Shown here piece by piece: positions 28,759 to 37,778 of a DNA stretch of 49,347 bases (its first letter is position 1; the number at the start of each line of letters is the position of its first letter). A program made the translations under genes and the position numbers. The notes below the pieces were generated by a model, which saw only the letters and a program-made list of their open reading frames with translations, had not been told where the DNA came from and ran no database searches. This DNA is from Halanaerobium saccharolyticum (GTDB lineage: Bacteria > Bacillota > Halanaerobiia > Halanaerobiales > Halanaerobiaceae). Location: assembly GCF_004362045.1 (NCBI RefSeq), contig NZ_SNWX01000022.1, positions 1-49,347 on the forward strand. Reading direction: 5' to 3'.

Positions 28759-28882
28759 GATATTAATAAAAGAAAACACCAAAATAAATTAACTAAATCA
28801 GCTAAAATTTAATCGTTTTATAAGTAAAATTATATCTTTATATAAAATAAAAAACTTTATTAGAATATTATTACATATATAT

Positions 28883-28975
28883 ATGGAAAACTTTCCATTT
28901 AAAAAATAAAAAAGCATAAAAAACAGAAAATTTTCCACTTTTTCTCTTGACATCGTCAAAAATGAGTATTATAAT
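28883..28975 (+). promoter_or_regulatory. Promoter of the ygc-like operon with two related palindromes 40 bp apart
   Basis: TTGACA (28947-28952), 17 nt spacer, TATAAT (28970-28975): a consensus sigma-A promoter. Upstream, TGGAAAACTTTCCA (core of the perfect ATGGAAA-AC-TTTCCAT, 28883-28898) and the similar CAGAAAATTTTCCA (28924-28937) have centres exactly 40 bp apart. RpiR-type regulators often bind TGAAA/TTTCA-like palindromes, so the RpiR protein encoded at 40071 is a candidate ligand. Confidence 0.65.
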
Positions 28976-29040
28976 AAATTTAAGTTAAAATAGTCAAACA
29001 AATTCAAAAATTTAAAATCATCAAACCGAGGTGGAAAAAA

Positions 29041-30537
29041 GTGAGTGTAATTGAAAAAGAACAGGAAGTTGTTGAGAATTTAGTTGATTTGTTGTCAGAA
29101 GAGCAGGTGAATACCAATAACGAGGATTTATATGAGGCATCAGTAGACAGATACAAAAAATATGCTTTTGCTCGTAATGCTCTTGATGTACCACAGCCAG
29201 TAGCAATTGTTTATCCGAATTCATCAGATGAGGTAAGCAAACTTTTACAATTCTGTAATGAAGAAAGAATTAATGTTATTCCAAGAAGTGGTGATACTTC
29301 TACAGAGGGGGGGTTAGAAAACTGGAAAGATATTACTGTTATAATTGATGCAGAAAATCTTAACAGAATAGTTGATATTGACACCTATAACATGCAGGCA
29401 ACTGTGCAGGCAGGTGTACCTTTAGAAGAACTGGAAGATGAACTTAGAGAAAAAGGCTTTACTACTGGACATTCTCCACAGTCAAAACCAGTTGCTAAAA
29501 TGGGGGGGCTTGTTGCAACCAGAAGTATTGGACAGCTCTCAACTCTTTATGGTGGAATTGAAGATATGGTAATTGGTTTAGAGTGTGTATTCCCTGATGG
29601 TCATATTTCTAAAATCAAAAATGTACCCAGAAGAGCAGGTGGCCCAGATATAAGACACATTGCAATTGGTAATGAAGGAACACTTTGTTACATAACAGAA
29701 GTTACAGTGAAAATATTTAAACATTATCCTGAAAATAATAAATTCTATGGTTATTTAACAGAAGATATTGAGACTGGAATTAAAGTTTTAAGAGAAGTAA
29801 TGGTTAATGGTTATCGTCCATCAGTTGCTAGAGCTTATTCTGAAGAAGATGCAAAACAGCATTTTTATCACTTCAGTAAAGATAAGTGTGTTTTAATATT
29901 AATGGCCGAAGGTCCGGAAAATATTGTTGAGGCCACAGGTGAAGCCGTCGAAGAAGCGGTGGATAAGTTTAGTGATGGCATTATAGAAGAGGTTGATAGT
30001 GAATTAATAGAGAACTGGTTTAATAATTTAAACTGGTCACAGCAGGATATAGAAGATGAGTATGAAGGTATGAAAGAAAATGATTCTCATGCTGGATTTA
30101 CTACTGAAATTTCTGCTGATTGGGGAACAATTCCTATAATCTATAACAATGTAATGGAAAGGATTAAAAATGAGTTTCCACGCGCTCATGAATTAACTTT
30201 ATTAGGTGGACATTCATCTCATAGTTATATAAATGGTACTAATTTATACTTTGTTTACAATTATGAAATTAACTGTGCTCCAGAAGATGAGTTAAGAGTT
30301 TATCACCACCCTATCCATAAGATTATAGTTGAAGAAACATTAAAACATGGCGGATCAATGTGTCACCATCATGGAATAGGAAAATATCGCAGTCAGTGGA
30401 CAAAAGAAGAACATGGATCAGCATATTATATGCTTGAAAAATTAAAAGAAGTTTTTGATCCTAATGGAATTATGAATTATGGATCAATTTATCCTAAAGA
30501 AGATGGAATCAAAAAATATATTAAAAAAGAAGAGTAA
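29041..30537 (+). CDS. FAD-linked dehydrogenase, GlcD/alkyl-DHAP-synthase-like (YgcU-like)
   Basis: 498 residues. An N-terminal FAD_binding_4 (PCMH) domain (about 50-230): PQPVAIVYPNSSDEV, VIPRSGDTST, VQAGVPLEEL, GGIEDMVIGLECVFPDG, AIGNEGTLCYITE. The C-terminal FAD-oxidase domain ends in GGSMCHHHGIGKYRSQW, a His-rich motif like that of alkyl-dihydroxyacetonephosphate synthase. It probably oxidises a hydroxy-acid or polyol; next-door EtfAB is the likely electron acceptor. It matches the role of E. coli YgcU. The GTG start has a good SD (GAGGTGG). First gene of a long operon. Confidence 0.85.
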   Translation: MSVIEKEQEVVENLVDLLSEEQVNTNNEDLYEASVDRYKKYAFARNALDVPQPVAIVYPNSSDEVSKLLQFCNEERINVIPRSGDTSTEGGLENWKDITVIIDAENLNRIVDIDTYNMQATVQAGVPLEELEDELREKGFTTGHSPQSKPVAKMGGLVATRSIGQLSTLYGGIEDMVIGLECVFPDGHISKIKNVPRRAGGPDIRHIAIGNEGTLCYITEVTVKIFKHYPENNKFYGYLTEDIETGIKVLREVMVNGYRPSVARAYSEEDAKQHFYHFSKDKCVLILMAEGPENIVEATGEAVEEAVDKFSDGIIEEVDSELIENWFNNLNWSQQDIEDEYEGMKENDSHAGFTTEISADWGTIPIIYNNVMERIKNEFPRAHELTLLGGHSSHSYINGTNLYFVYNYEINCAPEDELRVYHHPIHKIIVEETLKHGGSMCHHHGIGKYRSQWTKEEHGSAYYMLEKLKEVFDPNGIMNYGSIYPKEDGIKKYIKKEE

Positions 30538-30548
30538 AATTTAAAAAA

Positions 30549-30615
30549 GAGGTCTCCTTCTTTGAATTTAGCATTCACTACGGCAATAGTTTAAGCATTC
30601 AAAGAAGGAATCCTC
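30549..30615 (+). ncRNA. Structured leader element between the FAD dehydrogenase and MFS genes
   Basis: GAGG (30549-30552) and CCTTCTTTGAAT (30556-30567) pair with ATTCAAAGAAGG (30597-30608) and CCTC (30612-30615), leaving a symmetric 3x3 internal loop and a 29-nt apical loop. The loop has a possible ACTA/TAGT hairpin. AGCATTC occurs twice (30570-30576 and 30594-30600), so GAAT can pair with either copy, allowing two alternative folds. There is no T-run, so it is not a plain terminator. It may be an RNA processing site or cis-regulator; class unknown. The rest of 30616-30784 shows nothing else. Confidence 0.5.
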
Positions 30616-30784
30616 CTAAACCATTTTATCAGATATGAATTCAAATTCAAATAGATTTCTAAGTATGAGTAATTCAATTTATTTTTCTTGGGAAAATTTT
30701 GAATCTTATAAATTAAAAATTAAATCAACTTATTTATGAGATTTAATTATAAAATTTTATTTTTAATAAAAGAGGGAGGAAATT

Positions 30785-32083
30785 ATGTTAGATAATATAA
30801 AAAAGAAAGATCTAAATAGATATTTTCAGTTTACCTTAGTAGTTATTGCTGCTGGAGTTATTTATCCCCTGGTTTATTTAAGAACCCAATTTCAGGAAAC
30901 AATTCTTGCAGTATTTAATATGACAAATGGGCAGCTGAATAATATTTATTCTTTGTTGGGTTTAGTATTTATTTTTGGTTATTTACCAAGTGGTTTGTTG
31001 AGTGATAAATTTTCAGCTAAAAATCTGCTAGCCTTATCACTTTTGGGAACAGCAGGTGGTGGATTTTGGTTTGCCCAGGTTCCTGACCATCCACAGGTTC
31101 AGATCATCTTTGCTATTTGGGGCTTTTTTACAGTCTTTACTTTCTGGAGTGCCCATATGAAGTTGGTAAAAATGCTTTCAACAGATAAAGATGAAGGTAA
31201 GTTTTTTGGAATATTAGATGGTGGTAGAGGAGTTGTAGAAGCGGCTTTAGGAAGTGTGGCAGTTTTTATCTTTGCTAAAGTTCTTGGAGATGCGACAAAT
31301 ATAGCTGCAAAATCAGATGCTTTAATATCTGTAATCTATATGTATTCCTTTGTTTTATTAATTTCTTCTATTTTAGTATTTTTCTTCGTTAAAGAACATG
31401 ATAGTTCAAGTTCTAATGAAGAGGAAGGATATGAGCCGCCAAAATTAAAACTCTCAGATCTGAAGAAGATATTAAAAAATAAGTATATCTATCTGCAGGG
31501 TGGAATTGTTTTTATGGGATATTCAGTATTCTGGACCTCATATTATGTAGGTAGTTTTTTAGAAACAAATGTTGGAGCTACCTCTGTAGCTGTTGGTACA
31601 GTTATGGGTATAGTGCTCTGGATGAGGCCTGTAGGTGGTTTTCTTGGTGGTTATCTGGCAGATAAGATTGGAAAAGAAAAGACCATTGGAGGAGCACTTA
31701 CCGGGGGAGTTATCTGTCTTATCTTACTTGCCACCCTGCCGGTAAATCTTAACAATTATGTGTTTTACGGGTTGGCTATTGTTTTTGGTATTTTCTATTA
31801 TGCAATTCGGGGAACCTACTGGTCCTTATTAGGAAAAGCTAAAATAGATCCAGTAGTCATGGGTTCAGCAATAGGTCTGATTTCTTTAATTGGCTATTTC
31901 CCGGATATTGTTTTACCGCAGATGAATTCCTTTTTGTTTAACACCTTTGGTGGAAATGGGGGCTATAACGCCTACTTTATTGCAAGTGCTGTGTTAGGAG
32001 CTCTTGGTGTAGTTATTGCTGGAATTTATTATAAAGTTAATCAAAAAGAGAGAATAGAAAATGCTGAGGAAGAGGTTGCTTAG
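30785..32083 (+). CDS. MFS transporter (YgcS-like position)
   Basis: 432 residues with 12 membrane segments in two halves and a hydrophilic central loop (about 205-225). MFS landmarks: GYLPSGLLSDKFSAKN after segment 2 and GGYLADKIGKEKTIGG after segment 8. It most likely imports the organic acid or polyol processed by the neighbouring oxidoreductases. A single MFS gene between FAD dehydrogenase and etfB matches the E. coli ygc locus composition (YgcS). SD GGGAGGA; it is followed 7 nt later by etfB. Confidence 0.88.
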   Translation: MLDNIKKKDLNRYFQFTLVVIAAGVIYPLVYLRTQFQETILAVFNMTNGQLNNIYSLLGLVFIFGYLPSGLLSDKFSAKNLLALSLLGTAGGGFWFAQVPDHPQVQIIFAIWGFFTVFTFWSAHMKLVKMLSTDKDEGKFFGILDGGRGVVEAALGSVAVFIFAKVLGDATNIAAKSDALISVIYMYSFVLLISSILVFFFVKEHDSSSSNEEEGYEPPKLKLSDLKKILKNKYIYLQGGIVFMGYSVFWTSYYVGSFLETNVGATSVAVGTVMGIVLWMRPVGGFLGGYLADKIGKEKTIGGALTGGVICLILLATLPVNLNNYVFYGLAIVFGIFYYAIRGTYWSLLGKAKIDPVVMGSAIGLISLIGYFPDIVLPQMNSFLFNTFGGNGGYNAYFIASAVLGALGVVIAGIYYKVNQKERIENAEEEVA

Positions 32084-32090
32084 TTAAATC

Positions 32091-32885
32091 ATGAAAATTA
32101 TATGCCTGGTTAAATATGTACCAAATGTAGAAGATATAAAATATGACTATGAAGAGAATGTGCTGATAAGAGATAATGTAAAGCTGATTTTAAATCCAGA
32201 TGATGCAGCAGCAGTAGCTTATTCCTTAAAAGCAAAAGAAGTTAACCCAGATCTCAGTATTGAGGTTTTAACTATGGGTCCTAAATCAGTAAGACCATTT
32301 GTTGAGGATCTGCTGCGGAGAAACGTAAATAAAGCTACTATTATTTCTGATCCTGCTTTTGCAGGCAGTGATACTTATGCAACCAGCAAGATTCTTGCAA
32401 GTTATTTAAAAGAAAAGGAATATGACTGTATCTTAACGGGAAGTAAAAGCCTGGATGGGGATACAGCCCATGTTCCGGCTCAGCTGGGGGAATTGCTTAG
32501 TTTAAATCAGATGTCGAATATTATAAGTATTGATCAGGATTCTTTTAATGAAAAATCAGCTATTATTGAGGTTGAAAGTGGAGACAAAACACTTACCTAT
32601 AGGATGTCATTTCCTGCAATTTTAAGTTTCAGAAAAGAAACAGGTTATGAACTGCCATATATTAAGTATGAAAATATGTCACTGGATGTTAGTGATAAAT
32701 TAAACTTTATCTCAAATGAAGAACTCCAATTAGATGAAGATATGATAGGTCTAAAAGGTTCTCTGACAAGGGTTGCCAATACTTATAATAAAAACTTTAA
32801 AGAAAAGAATAAAATAGTAGTAAAAAATGATGATCAGGGTATTGATTATGTATATTCATTTTTAAAAAAGAAAGGCTTTGTTTAA
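32091..32885 (+). CDS. etfB: Electron transfer flavoprotein beta subunit (YgcR-like)
   Basis: 264 residues, ETF beta fold: KIICLVKYVPNVEDIKYD at the N-terminus, LNPDDAAAVAYSLKAKE, the nucleotide-binding block LTGSKSLDGDTAHVPAQLGELL and MSFPAILSFRKETGYELPY. It forms a heterodimer with the next gene product. Whether the beta subunit binds AMP (classic ETF) or a second FAD (bifurcating ETF) cannot be settled by eye. SD is weak; translation is probably coupled to the MFS gene, which ends 7 nt upstream. Confidence 0.92.
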   Translation: MKIICLVKYVPNVEDIKYDYEENVLIRDNVKLILNPDDAAAVAYSLKAKEVNPDLSIEVLTMGPKSVRPFVEDLLRRNVNKATIISDPAFAGSDTYATSKILASYLKEKEYDCILTGSKSLDGDTAHVPAQLGELLSLNQMSNIISIDQDSFNEKSAIIEVESGDKTLTYRMSFPAILSFRKETGYELPYIKYENMSLDVSDKLNFISNEELQLDEDMIGLKGSLTRVANTYNKNFKEKNKIVVKNDDQGIDYVYSFLKKKGFV

Positions 32886-32886
32886 G

Positions 32887-33843
32887 ATGAAAAAAAGTTT
32901 AGTTTATATAGATCCAGAAAACGTTCAAAATTCGATAGAAATTCTAGAGGTAGTAGCTCAAATTCACCAGGAAGAAGATTTCAAAAGTTATGGAGCTCTA
33001 ATCAATAACTCAACCTCTATCCAGGGATTACATCAATTTGATTATATAATTAATATTCAGAATCAAAACTTAAAAAATTATGACCCGGTTGCAGTTACGG
33101 ATGTTATGGAGCAGTTGAATAAGAAATATAACTTTGACAGTATTATTATTCCGGCAACACATTTCGGGAGAATGCTTGCTCCACGCCTGGCAATGAGGCT
33201 GCATGTCGGACTGGTTGCTGATGTAACTAAAATCAATCATAACGGAGAAAATCTTGAACTGGTAAGACCTGCGTTTAGTGGAAGAATAATGGCGGGAATT
33301 ATTACTGAAGCCAGAAAACCAATAATGTTAAGTGTTAGACAAAATGTTTTTGCTTATGATGTTCAGGCTGATAAAGAGGCTGAAGTTATTGATTATCAGC
33401 CTGAAAACTTTAAGCAGGGTGAGATTGAATTATTAAATATTCAGGAGAATAATATTTCTTATGATATTAGAGAAAGTGAAATTCTTGTTTCAGGAGGTGG
33501 TGGAACTCTTAAAAATTTTGACCAGATAAAATTATTGGCTGATAAATTAAATGCTGAAGTGTCTGCAAGTAGAAAGATAATTGATAATGGAAAAGCTGAT
33601 AGAAATATTCAAGTTGGTCAATCAGGAAAAACAGTAAGTCCAGACTTATATATTGCTCTTGGAATTAGTGGAGCCATAGAACATGTTGCTGGCTTAAAAA
33701 ACATAGATAATATTATTGCAGTTAATATAAATAAAAGTGCTCCTATCTGCAGTCTTTCAGATATTGTTGTTGAAGGTGATGCGTTGGAGTTTGTTAAAAA
33801 ATTATCAGATAAGATTGATGAAAATGAAGATCAAAAAAATTAG
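32887..33843 (+). CDS. etfA: Electron transfer flavoprotein alpha subunit (YgcQ-like)
   Basis: 318 residues from ATG 32887, 1 nt after the etfB stop; the upstream in-frame TTG 32878 lies inside etfB. The C-terminal FAD domain is intact: VSGGGGTLKNFDQIKLLADKL, the SRKIIDNGKADRNIQVGQSGKTVSPDLYIALGISGAIEHVAGL block and AVNINKSAPICSLSDIVVEGDA. It carries electrons from the FAD dehydrogenase encoded at 29041. No ETF-quinone oxidoreductase gene is nearby, so the final acceptor is unknown; in an anaerobe confurcation or bifurcation with ferredoxin is possible by analogy with the lactate dehydrogenase/Etf complex of Acetobacterium. Confidence 0.92.
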   Translation: MKKSLVYIDPENVQNSIEILEVVAQIHQEEDFKSYGALINNSTSIQGLHQFDYIINIQNQNLKNYDPVAVTDVMEQLNKKYNFDSIIIPATHFGRMLAPRLAMRLHVGLVADVTKINHNGENLELVRPAFSGRIMAGIITEARKPIMLSVRQNVFAYDVQADKEAEVIDYQPENFKQGEIELLNIQENNISYDIRESEILVSGGGGTLKNFDQIKLLADKLNAEVSASRKIIDNGKADRNIQVGQSGKTVSPDLYIALGISGAIEHVAGLKNIDNIIAVNINKSAPICSLSDIVVEGDALEFVKKLSDKIDENEDQKN

Positions 33844-33854
33844 GGGGATTTAAA

Positions 33855-34634
33855 ATGGAAATTATGGACTTTAATATGGATATGTTTAATTTAGAAGGAA
33901 AGAATGCTCTAGTTACAGGAGGAAATACAGGTCTTGGTCAGGCGTTTTCAACTGCACTTGCAAAAGGCGGAGCTAATGTTATGGCAGTGAGCTTACAGGG
34001 TGATGGAGGAGAAACAAAGGAAATGATTGAAGCTTGTGGGAATGAATATAAGTTTATGGAAGCGGATATTACTGAGGATGGCAACTGCAAAAAAGCTGTT
34101 GATGCTGTTGTAGACGAATGGGGAAGTATTGATATCCTGGTAAACTGTGCTGGTATTTCTATAAATGTTAGAGATGTTACCAAATATACCAGAAAAGAAT
34201 GGGATAAAATGGTTTCTGTAAATCTAACTGCTGCCTTTGAGATGATCCATGAAGCTTCTAAGTACATGATTGAACAGGAAAGTGGAAAAATTATTAATAT
34301 CGGTTCTTTATTTTCATTCTTAGGTGGACAGTGGTCACCTGCTTATGCATCCACCAAACATGGTATTGTTGGCCTGACTAAAGCTATGTGTGATGAGTTA
34401 GCTCAGTTCAATATCCAGGTTAATACAATAGCGCCTGGTTACTTTAAAACTGAACTAACCGAAGAAACTAGAAATGATGAAGAAAAGAATCAAACTATTT
34501 TATCTCATATTCCAGCAAATAGATGGGGAGACAAAGCTGATCTAATGGGAGCATGTGTATTTTTAGCAAGTCCTGCTTCTGATTATGTAAATGGAACTGT
34601 ACTTACTGTTGATGGTGGATACTTAGTACGATAA
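33855..34634 (+). CDS. Short-chain dehydrogenase/reductase (YgcW-like)
   Basis: 259 residues, classical SDR. Cofactor motif TGGNTGLGQAF near residue 22, NCAGI, active-site Ser in NIGSLFSF, YxxxK as YASTKHG, and PGYFKTELT. The stretches GGQWSPAYA, HIPANRWGD and FLASPASDYVNG, with C-terminal DGGYLVR, agree closely with my recollection of E. coli YgcW, a 2-deoxygluconate-dehydrogenase-like protein. It probably oxidises or reduces a polyol/keto-sugar acid with NAD(P). SD GGGGGA; 11-nt gap from etfA. Confidence 0.92.
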   Translation: MEIMDFNMDMFNLEGKNALVTGGNTGLGQAFSTALAKGGANVMAVSLQGDGGETKEMIEACGNEYKFMEADITEDGNCKKAVDAVVDEWGSIDILVNCAGISINVRDVTKYTRKEWDKMVSVNLTAAFEMIHEASKYMIEQESGKIINIGSLFSFLGGQWSPAYASTKHGIVGLTKAMCDELAQFNIQVNTIAPGYFKTELTEETRNDEEKNQTILSHIPANRWGDKADLMGACVFLASPASDYVNGTVLTVDGGYLVR

Positions 34635-34661
34635 AATATAATAGAAAAGGAGAATTCTAAA

Positions 34662-36101
34662 ATGTCAAAATTTATTTTAGGTATAGATCAGGGAACACAA
34701 AGTACAAAAGTAACTATTTTTGATACTTCGGGCCATAAAATAGTGTCACACACTGAACAGCTAAGAGAAATTCAATTAGGAGAAAATGGTGAAGCACTTC
34801 ATCCAGATGATGATTTATGGACCAGTCTTCAGTTAACCTGTAACCGGTTATTTGAAAAGTTTGAAGGAAATAAAGATGACATTATTGGGGTCGGCCTATT
34901 ATCTATTAGATGCTGTAGAGCAGTTATGAAAGAAAATGGTGAATTGTTTTCACCGGTTCAAAGTTGGATGGATACCAGGCTTTCGCGGCCATATGAGCCT
35001 AAAAGTGATGAGATTAGATATGTAACTACTACTACAGGTTATTTAACACACAGGTTAACAGGAGAGACTAAAGATACAAGATCAAATTATGTAGGACCCT
35101 GGCCAATTGACCCTGAAACTTTAGAATGGTATGACAACGGGAAAAAATTCACAACTCCAAAAGAAATGTTATTTGAGTTAGTAGACCCGTCAACTGTTTT
35201 AGGTGTGGTTACTGAAAAAGCTGCTGAATTAACTGGGATTCCCGCAGGTACACCAGTAGTTTCTACTTCGAATGATAAGGCAGTTGAAGGTTTAGGTGCA
35301 GGATTGTTAAATGATGGGACAGTACTTGTTTCTTTAGGTACATACATTACATCTATGATGTTTGGAGATAGTTATGATTCTGAACCTAATAATTATTTTA
35401 CTAATCCAGGGGCAACACCCGGCTCATGGTTATATGAAAGTAACGGTATTAGAAGGGGAATGTCTACTGTAACCTGGATTAAAGATCTTCTGGGAAGTGA
35501 TATTCTAAAAGAAGCAGATAAAAGAGGGATTTCTCCAGAAAATTATTTGAACGAACTGGCTGAAGATGTTCCTGCAGGAAGTGAAGGCTTATATACAATC
35601 TTACACTGGTTACCAAGACCAAGCAAACCATATGAAAGAGGAATTATGTTAGGCTTTAATGGTAAACATAAAGGCCCTCATATGTTTAGATCAATTCTTG
35701 AAGGTATTGCTATGACAATGAAAAATAATGCTCAGGCTATGTGTGATGAATTGGGTATTGATTTAAACGAGATTGTTGTAAGTGGTGGTGGTTCCAAAGG
35801 GGATTTGTTTATGGAAATATTTTCTGATGTATTTGGAGTTCCAGCACATAGAAATGAGGTCAATGGTGCGGCTGGACTGGGATCTGCTATTTGTGCAGCT
35901 TTAGCTCTTGATGTATATGATACTCGGGAAGAAGCAATAAAAAATATGGTTAGACATGAAGATACTTTTGAACCAAATTTAGAAAATCATGAGTTTTATA
36001 AAGAAATTAATGAAAAAGTGTATCAGCATATTCCAGATCATAATGAAGAACTCTTAAAAAGATCGAATCAGATTATAAATGAGGAAATGGTAACAGTTTA
36101 A
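34662..36101 (+). CDS. FGGY-family carbohydrate kinase (YgcE-like)
   Basis: 479 residues, two actin-like ATPase domains. N-terminal phosphate loop GIDQGTQSTKVTIFD; second-domain SLGTYITSMM; adenosine-site block VVSGGGSKGDLFMEIFSDVFGVPAHRNEVNGAAGLGSAI. Substrates of FGGY kinases include xylulose, ribulose, gluconate and glycerol; this one is not assignable by eye. In the window it closes the ygcU/S/R/Q/W/E-like gene set and probably phosphorylates the product of the SDR step. SD AAAGGAG; a hairpin follows at 36116. Confidence 0.9.
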   Translation: MSKFILGIDQGTQSTKVTIFDTSGHKIVSHTEQLREIQLGENGEALHPDDDLWTSLQLTCNRLFEKFEGNKDDIIGVGLLSIRCCRAVMKENGELFSPVQSWMDTRLSRPYEPKSDEIRYVTTTTGYLTHRLTGETKDTRSNYVGPWPIDPETLEWYDNGKKFTTPKEMLFELVDPSTVLGVVTEKAAELTGIPAGTPVVSTSNDKAVEGLGAGLLNDGTVLVSLGTYITSMMFGDSYDSEPNNYFTNPGATPGSWLYESNGIRRGMSTVTWIKDLLGSDILKEADKRGISPENYLNELAEDVPAGSEGLYTILHWLPRPSKPYERGIMLGFNGKHKGPHMFRSILEGIAMTMKNNAQAMCDELGIDLNEIVVSGGGSKGDLFMEIFSDVFGVPAHRNEVNGAAGLGSAICAALALDVYDTREEAIKNMVRHEDTFEPNLENHEFYKEINEKVYQHIPDHNEELLKRSNQIINEEMVTV

Positions 36102-36115
36102 TCAACTTAATAAAA

Positions 36116-36153
36116 TATAAACTGGCAAATGTATTATAATTTGCCAGTTTATA
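36116..36153 (+). other. Hairpin between the kinase and BCCT genes
   Basis: TATAAACTGGCAAAT (36116-36130) pairs perfectly with ATTTGCCAGTTTATA (36139-36153), 8-nt loop. A short T-run follows only 7 nt later (36160-36165), so it may be a weak terminator or attenuator dividing the ygc-like genes from BCCT-surE. Confidence 0.65.
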
Positions 36154-36188
36154 TTAGATATTTTTACATATTTTAAGGGGGGGTTATT

Positions 36189-37775
36189 TTGAAAAATAAT
36201 AAAATAAACAATAATGAAGGAAATCCGGATTCAAAAAAAACAACTCAGAAAATACGCCCATATGTATTTTATCCTACATTTATTTTGCTTATCTCAACAA
36301 TAGTTTTAAATTTTACAAATGAGAATTTATTTTTGGAAATTACTTCAGCTGCTAAGAATTTTATGGTTGTTGATATGGGCTGGTTGTTTAGTATTGCTGG
36401 GGGATTAAGTGTTATTATAATTATCTTCGTTTATTTTTCTCCTCTTGGAGAAGTGAAATTAGGTGGAGAAGATGCTGAACCAATGCTTAGCAGACCATCC
36501 TGGTTTGCAATTACTCTCTGTACAACTATTGCTGCAGGAATTTTATTTTGGGGAACAGCAGAACCAATGTGGCATTTTGCCTATCCACCAGAGTCTTTGG
36601 GAATTAAACCAAGATCTGTAGAAGCCGCTAAATTTGCAATGGAAACAATGTATTTACACTGGACTTTTATTCCTTATGCGATTTATACAGTTCCAACCAT
36701 AGTTTTTGGTTTTGCCTATTATAATATGAAAAGAACTTTTAGTGTAGGTTCACAAATAGCACCTTTAGTAACTCAAAAGAGGCAGAATAGATTTAATAAC
36801 ATAATTGATGCGGTTGTACTTTTCACTGTTGCTACAGGTATTTCCTCTTCTTTTGGTACTGCAGTAATGAATATGGGTGGAGGAATGAATGCTCTATTTA
36901 ATATAAATAATAGCAAATCACTCTGGGTTATGATTACAATAGTTGGGACAATAGCTTTTATAATTTCTTCAGGAACAGGTCTGATGAAAGGAATTAGAGT
37001 TCTTTCAAATGTTAATATGTATATTTACTATATAATAATTGCTGTATTACTAATATTGGGTCCATCAGTTTATTTTTTAAGAGTTGGCACAGAGACTTTT
37101 GGTGTATTTTTAGACAATATTTTTAGTAGAGCACTTTTTACAGGAGGAACAGCCGGTGATCAATGGGCATCAGACTGGACTATGTTTTACTGGTCTAACT
37201 GGATGGCCTGGGCACCTGTTTCTGCAGTTTTTCTTGCCAGAGTTGCTTATGGTTATAAAATTAAAGATGTTATTTTAATGAATTTTGTATTTCCGAGTAT
37301 ATTTAGTACTATCTGGATGACAATATTATCAGGTACTACTATTAATTATCAAATGACAGGAAAAGTTGATGTTTTGGGAATCATGAGTGAACAGGGTTCG
37401 GGTGCAGCAGCTTATGCTGTTTTAGGTGAGCTTCCCTTTTCTGGATTGATAATTGGCCTTTATCTCCTGGCTGTTATGATTTCATTTATTACAGCTACTG
37501 ATTCAACTACTAATGCAATGTCTAGTATTAGTACTGCTGGAATAAAGATTGGAGATGAAGAAGCCCCTTTATTAATTAAACTAATTTGGGGAATAATCAT
37601 TGGTGGAATAGCTCTTGTATTTATTACAACTCTAGGATTGGATGGAATAAAAATGATGTCCTATTTGGGTGGATTCCCTGCACTTTTCTTAGGTTTATTC
37701 AGTATAGCATCTTTAGTATTAATAATGAGAAGGCCAGAAAAATTTGATATAAAAGTTGAAGAAAAGGATGATTAA
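36189..37775 (+). CDS. BCCT-family transporter
   Basis: 528 residues, 12 predicted membrane segments, LeuT-like fold. Recognised by FWGTAEPMWHFAYPP and the conserved Trp segment TMFYWSNWMAWAPVSAVFLARVAYG (from about residue 330). BCCT proteins carry betaine, choline or carnitine. The glycine-rich sodium/substrate loop of BetP (GMGIG before FWG) reads TIAAG here, so substrate or coupling may differ from osmolyte uptake. The hydrophilic N-terminus is about 25 residues. TTG start with a strong G-rich SD (AAGGGGGGG). surE starts 3 nt after its stop codon, indicating a two-gene unit. Confidence 0.88.
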   Translation: MKNNKINNNEGNPDSKKTTQKIRPYVFYPTFILLISTIVLNFTNENLFLEITSAAKNFMVVDMGWLFSIAGGLSVIIIIFVYFSPLGEVKLGGEDAEPMLSRPSWFAITLCTTIAAGILFWGTAEPMWHFAYPPESLGIKPRSVEAAKFAMETMYLHWTFIPYAIYTVPTIVFGFAYYNMKRTFSVGSQIAPLVTQKRQNRFNNIIDAVVLFTVATGISSSFGTAVMNMGGGMNALFNINNSKSLWVMITIVGTIAFIISSGTGLMKGIRVLSNVNMYIYYIIIAVLLILGPSVYFLRVGTETFGVFLDNIFSRALFTGGTAGDQWASDWTMFYWSNWMAWAPVSAVFLARVAYGYKIKDVILMNFVFPSIFSTIWMTILSGTTINYQMTGKVDVLGIMSEQGSGAAAYAVLGELPFSGLIIGLYLLAVMISFITATDSTTNAMSSISTAGIKIGDEEAPLLIKLIWGIIIGGIALVFITTLGLDGIKMMSYLGGFPALFLGLFSIASLVLIMRRPEKFDIKVEEKDD

Positions 37776-37778
37776 TTT

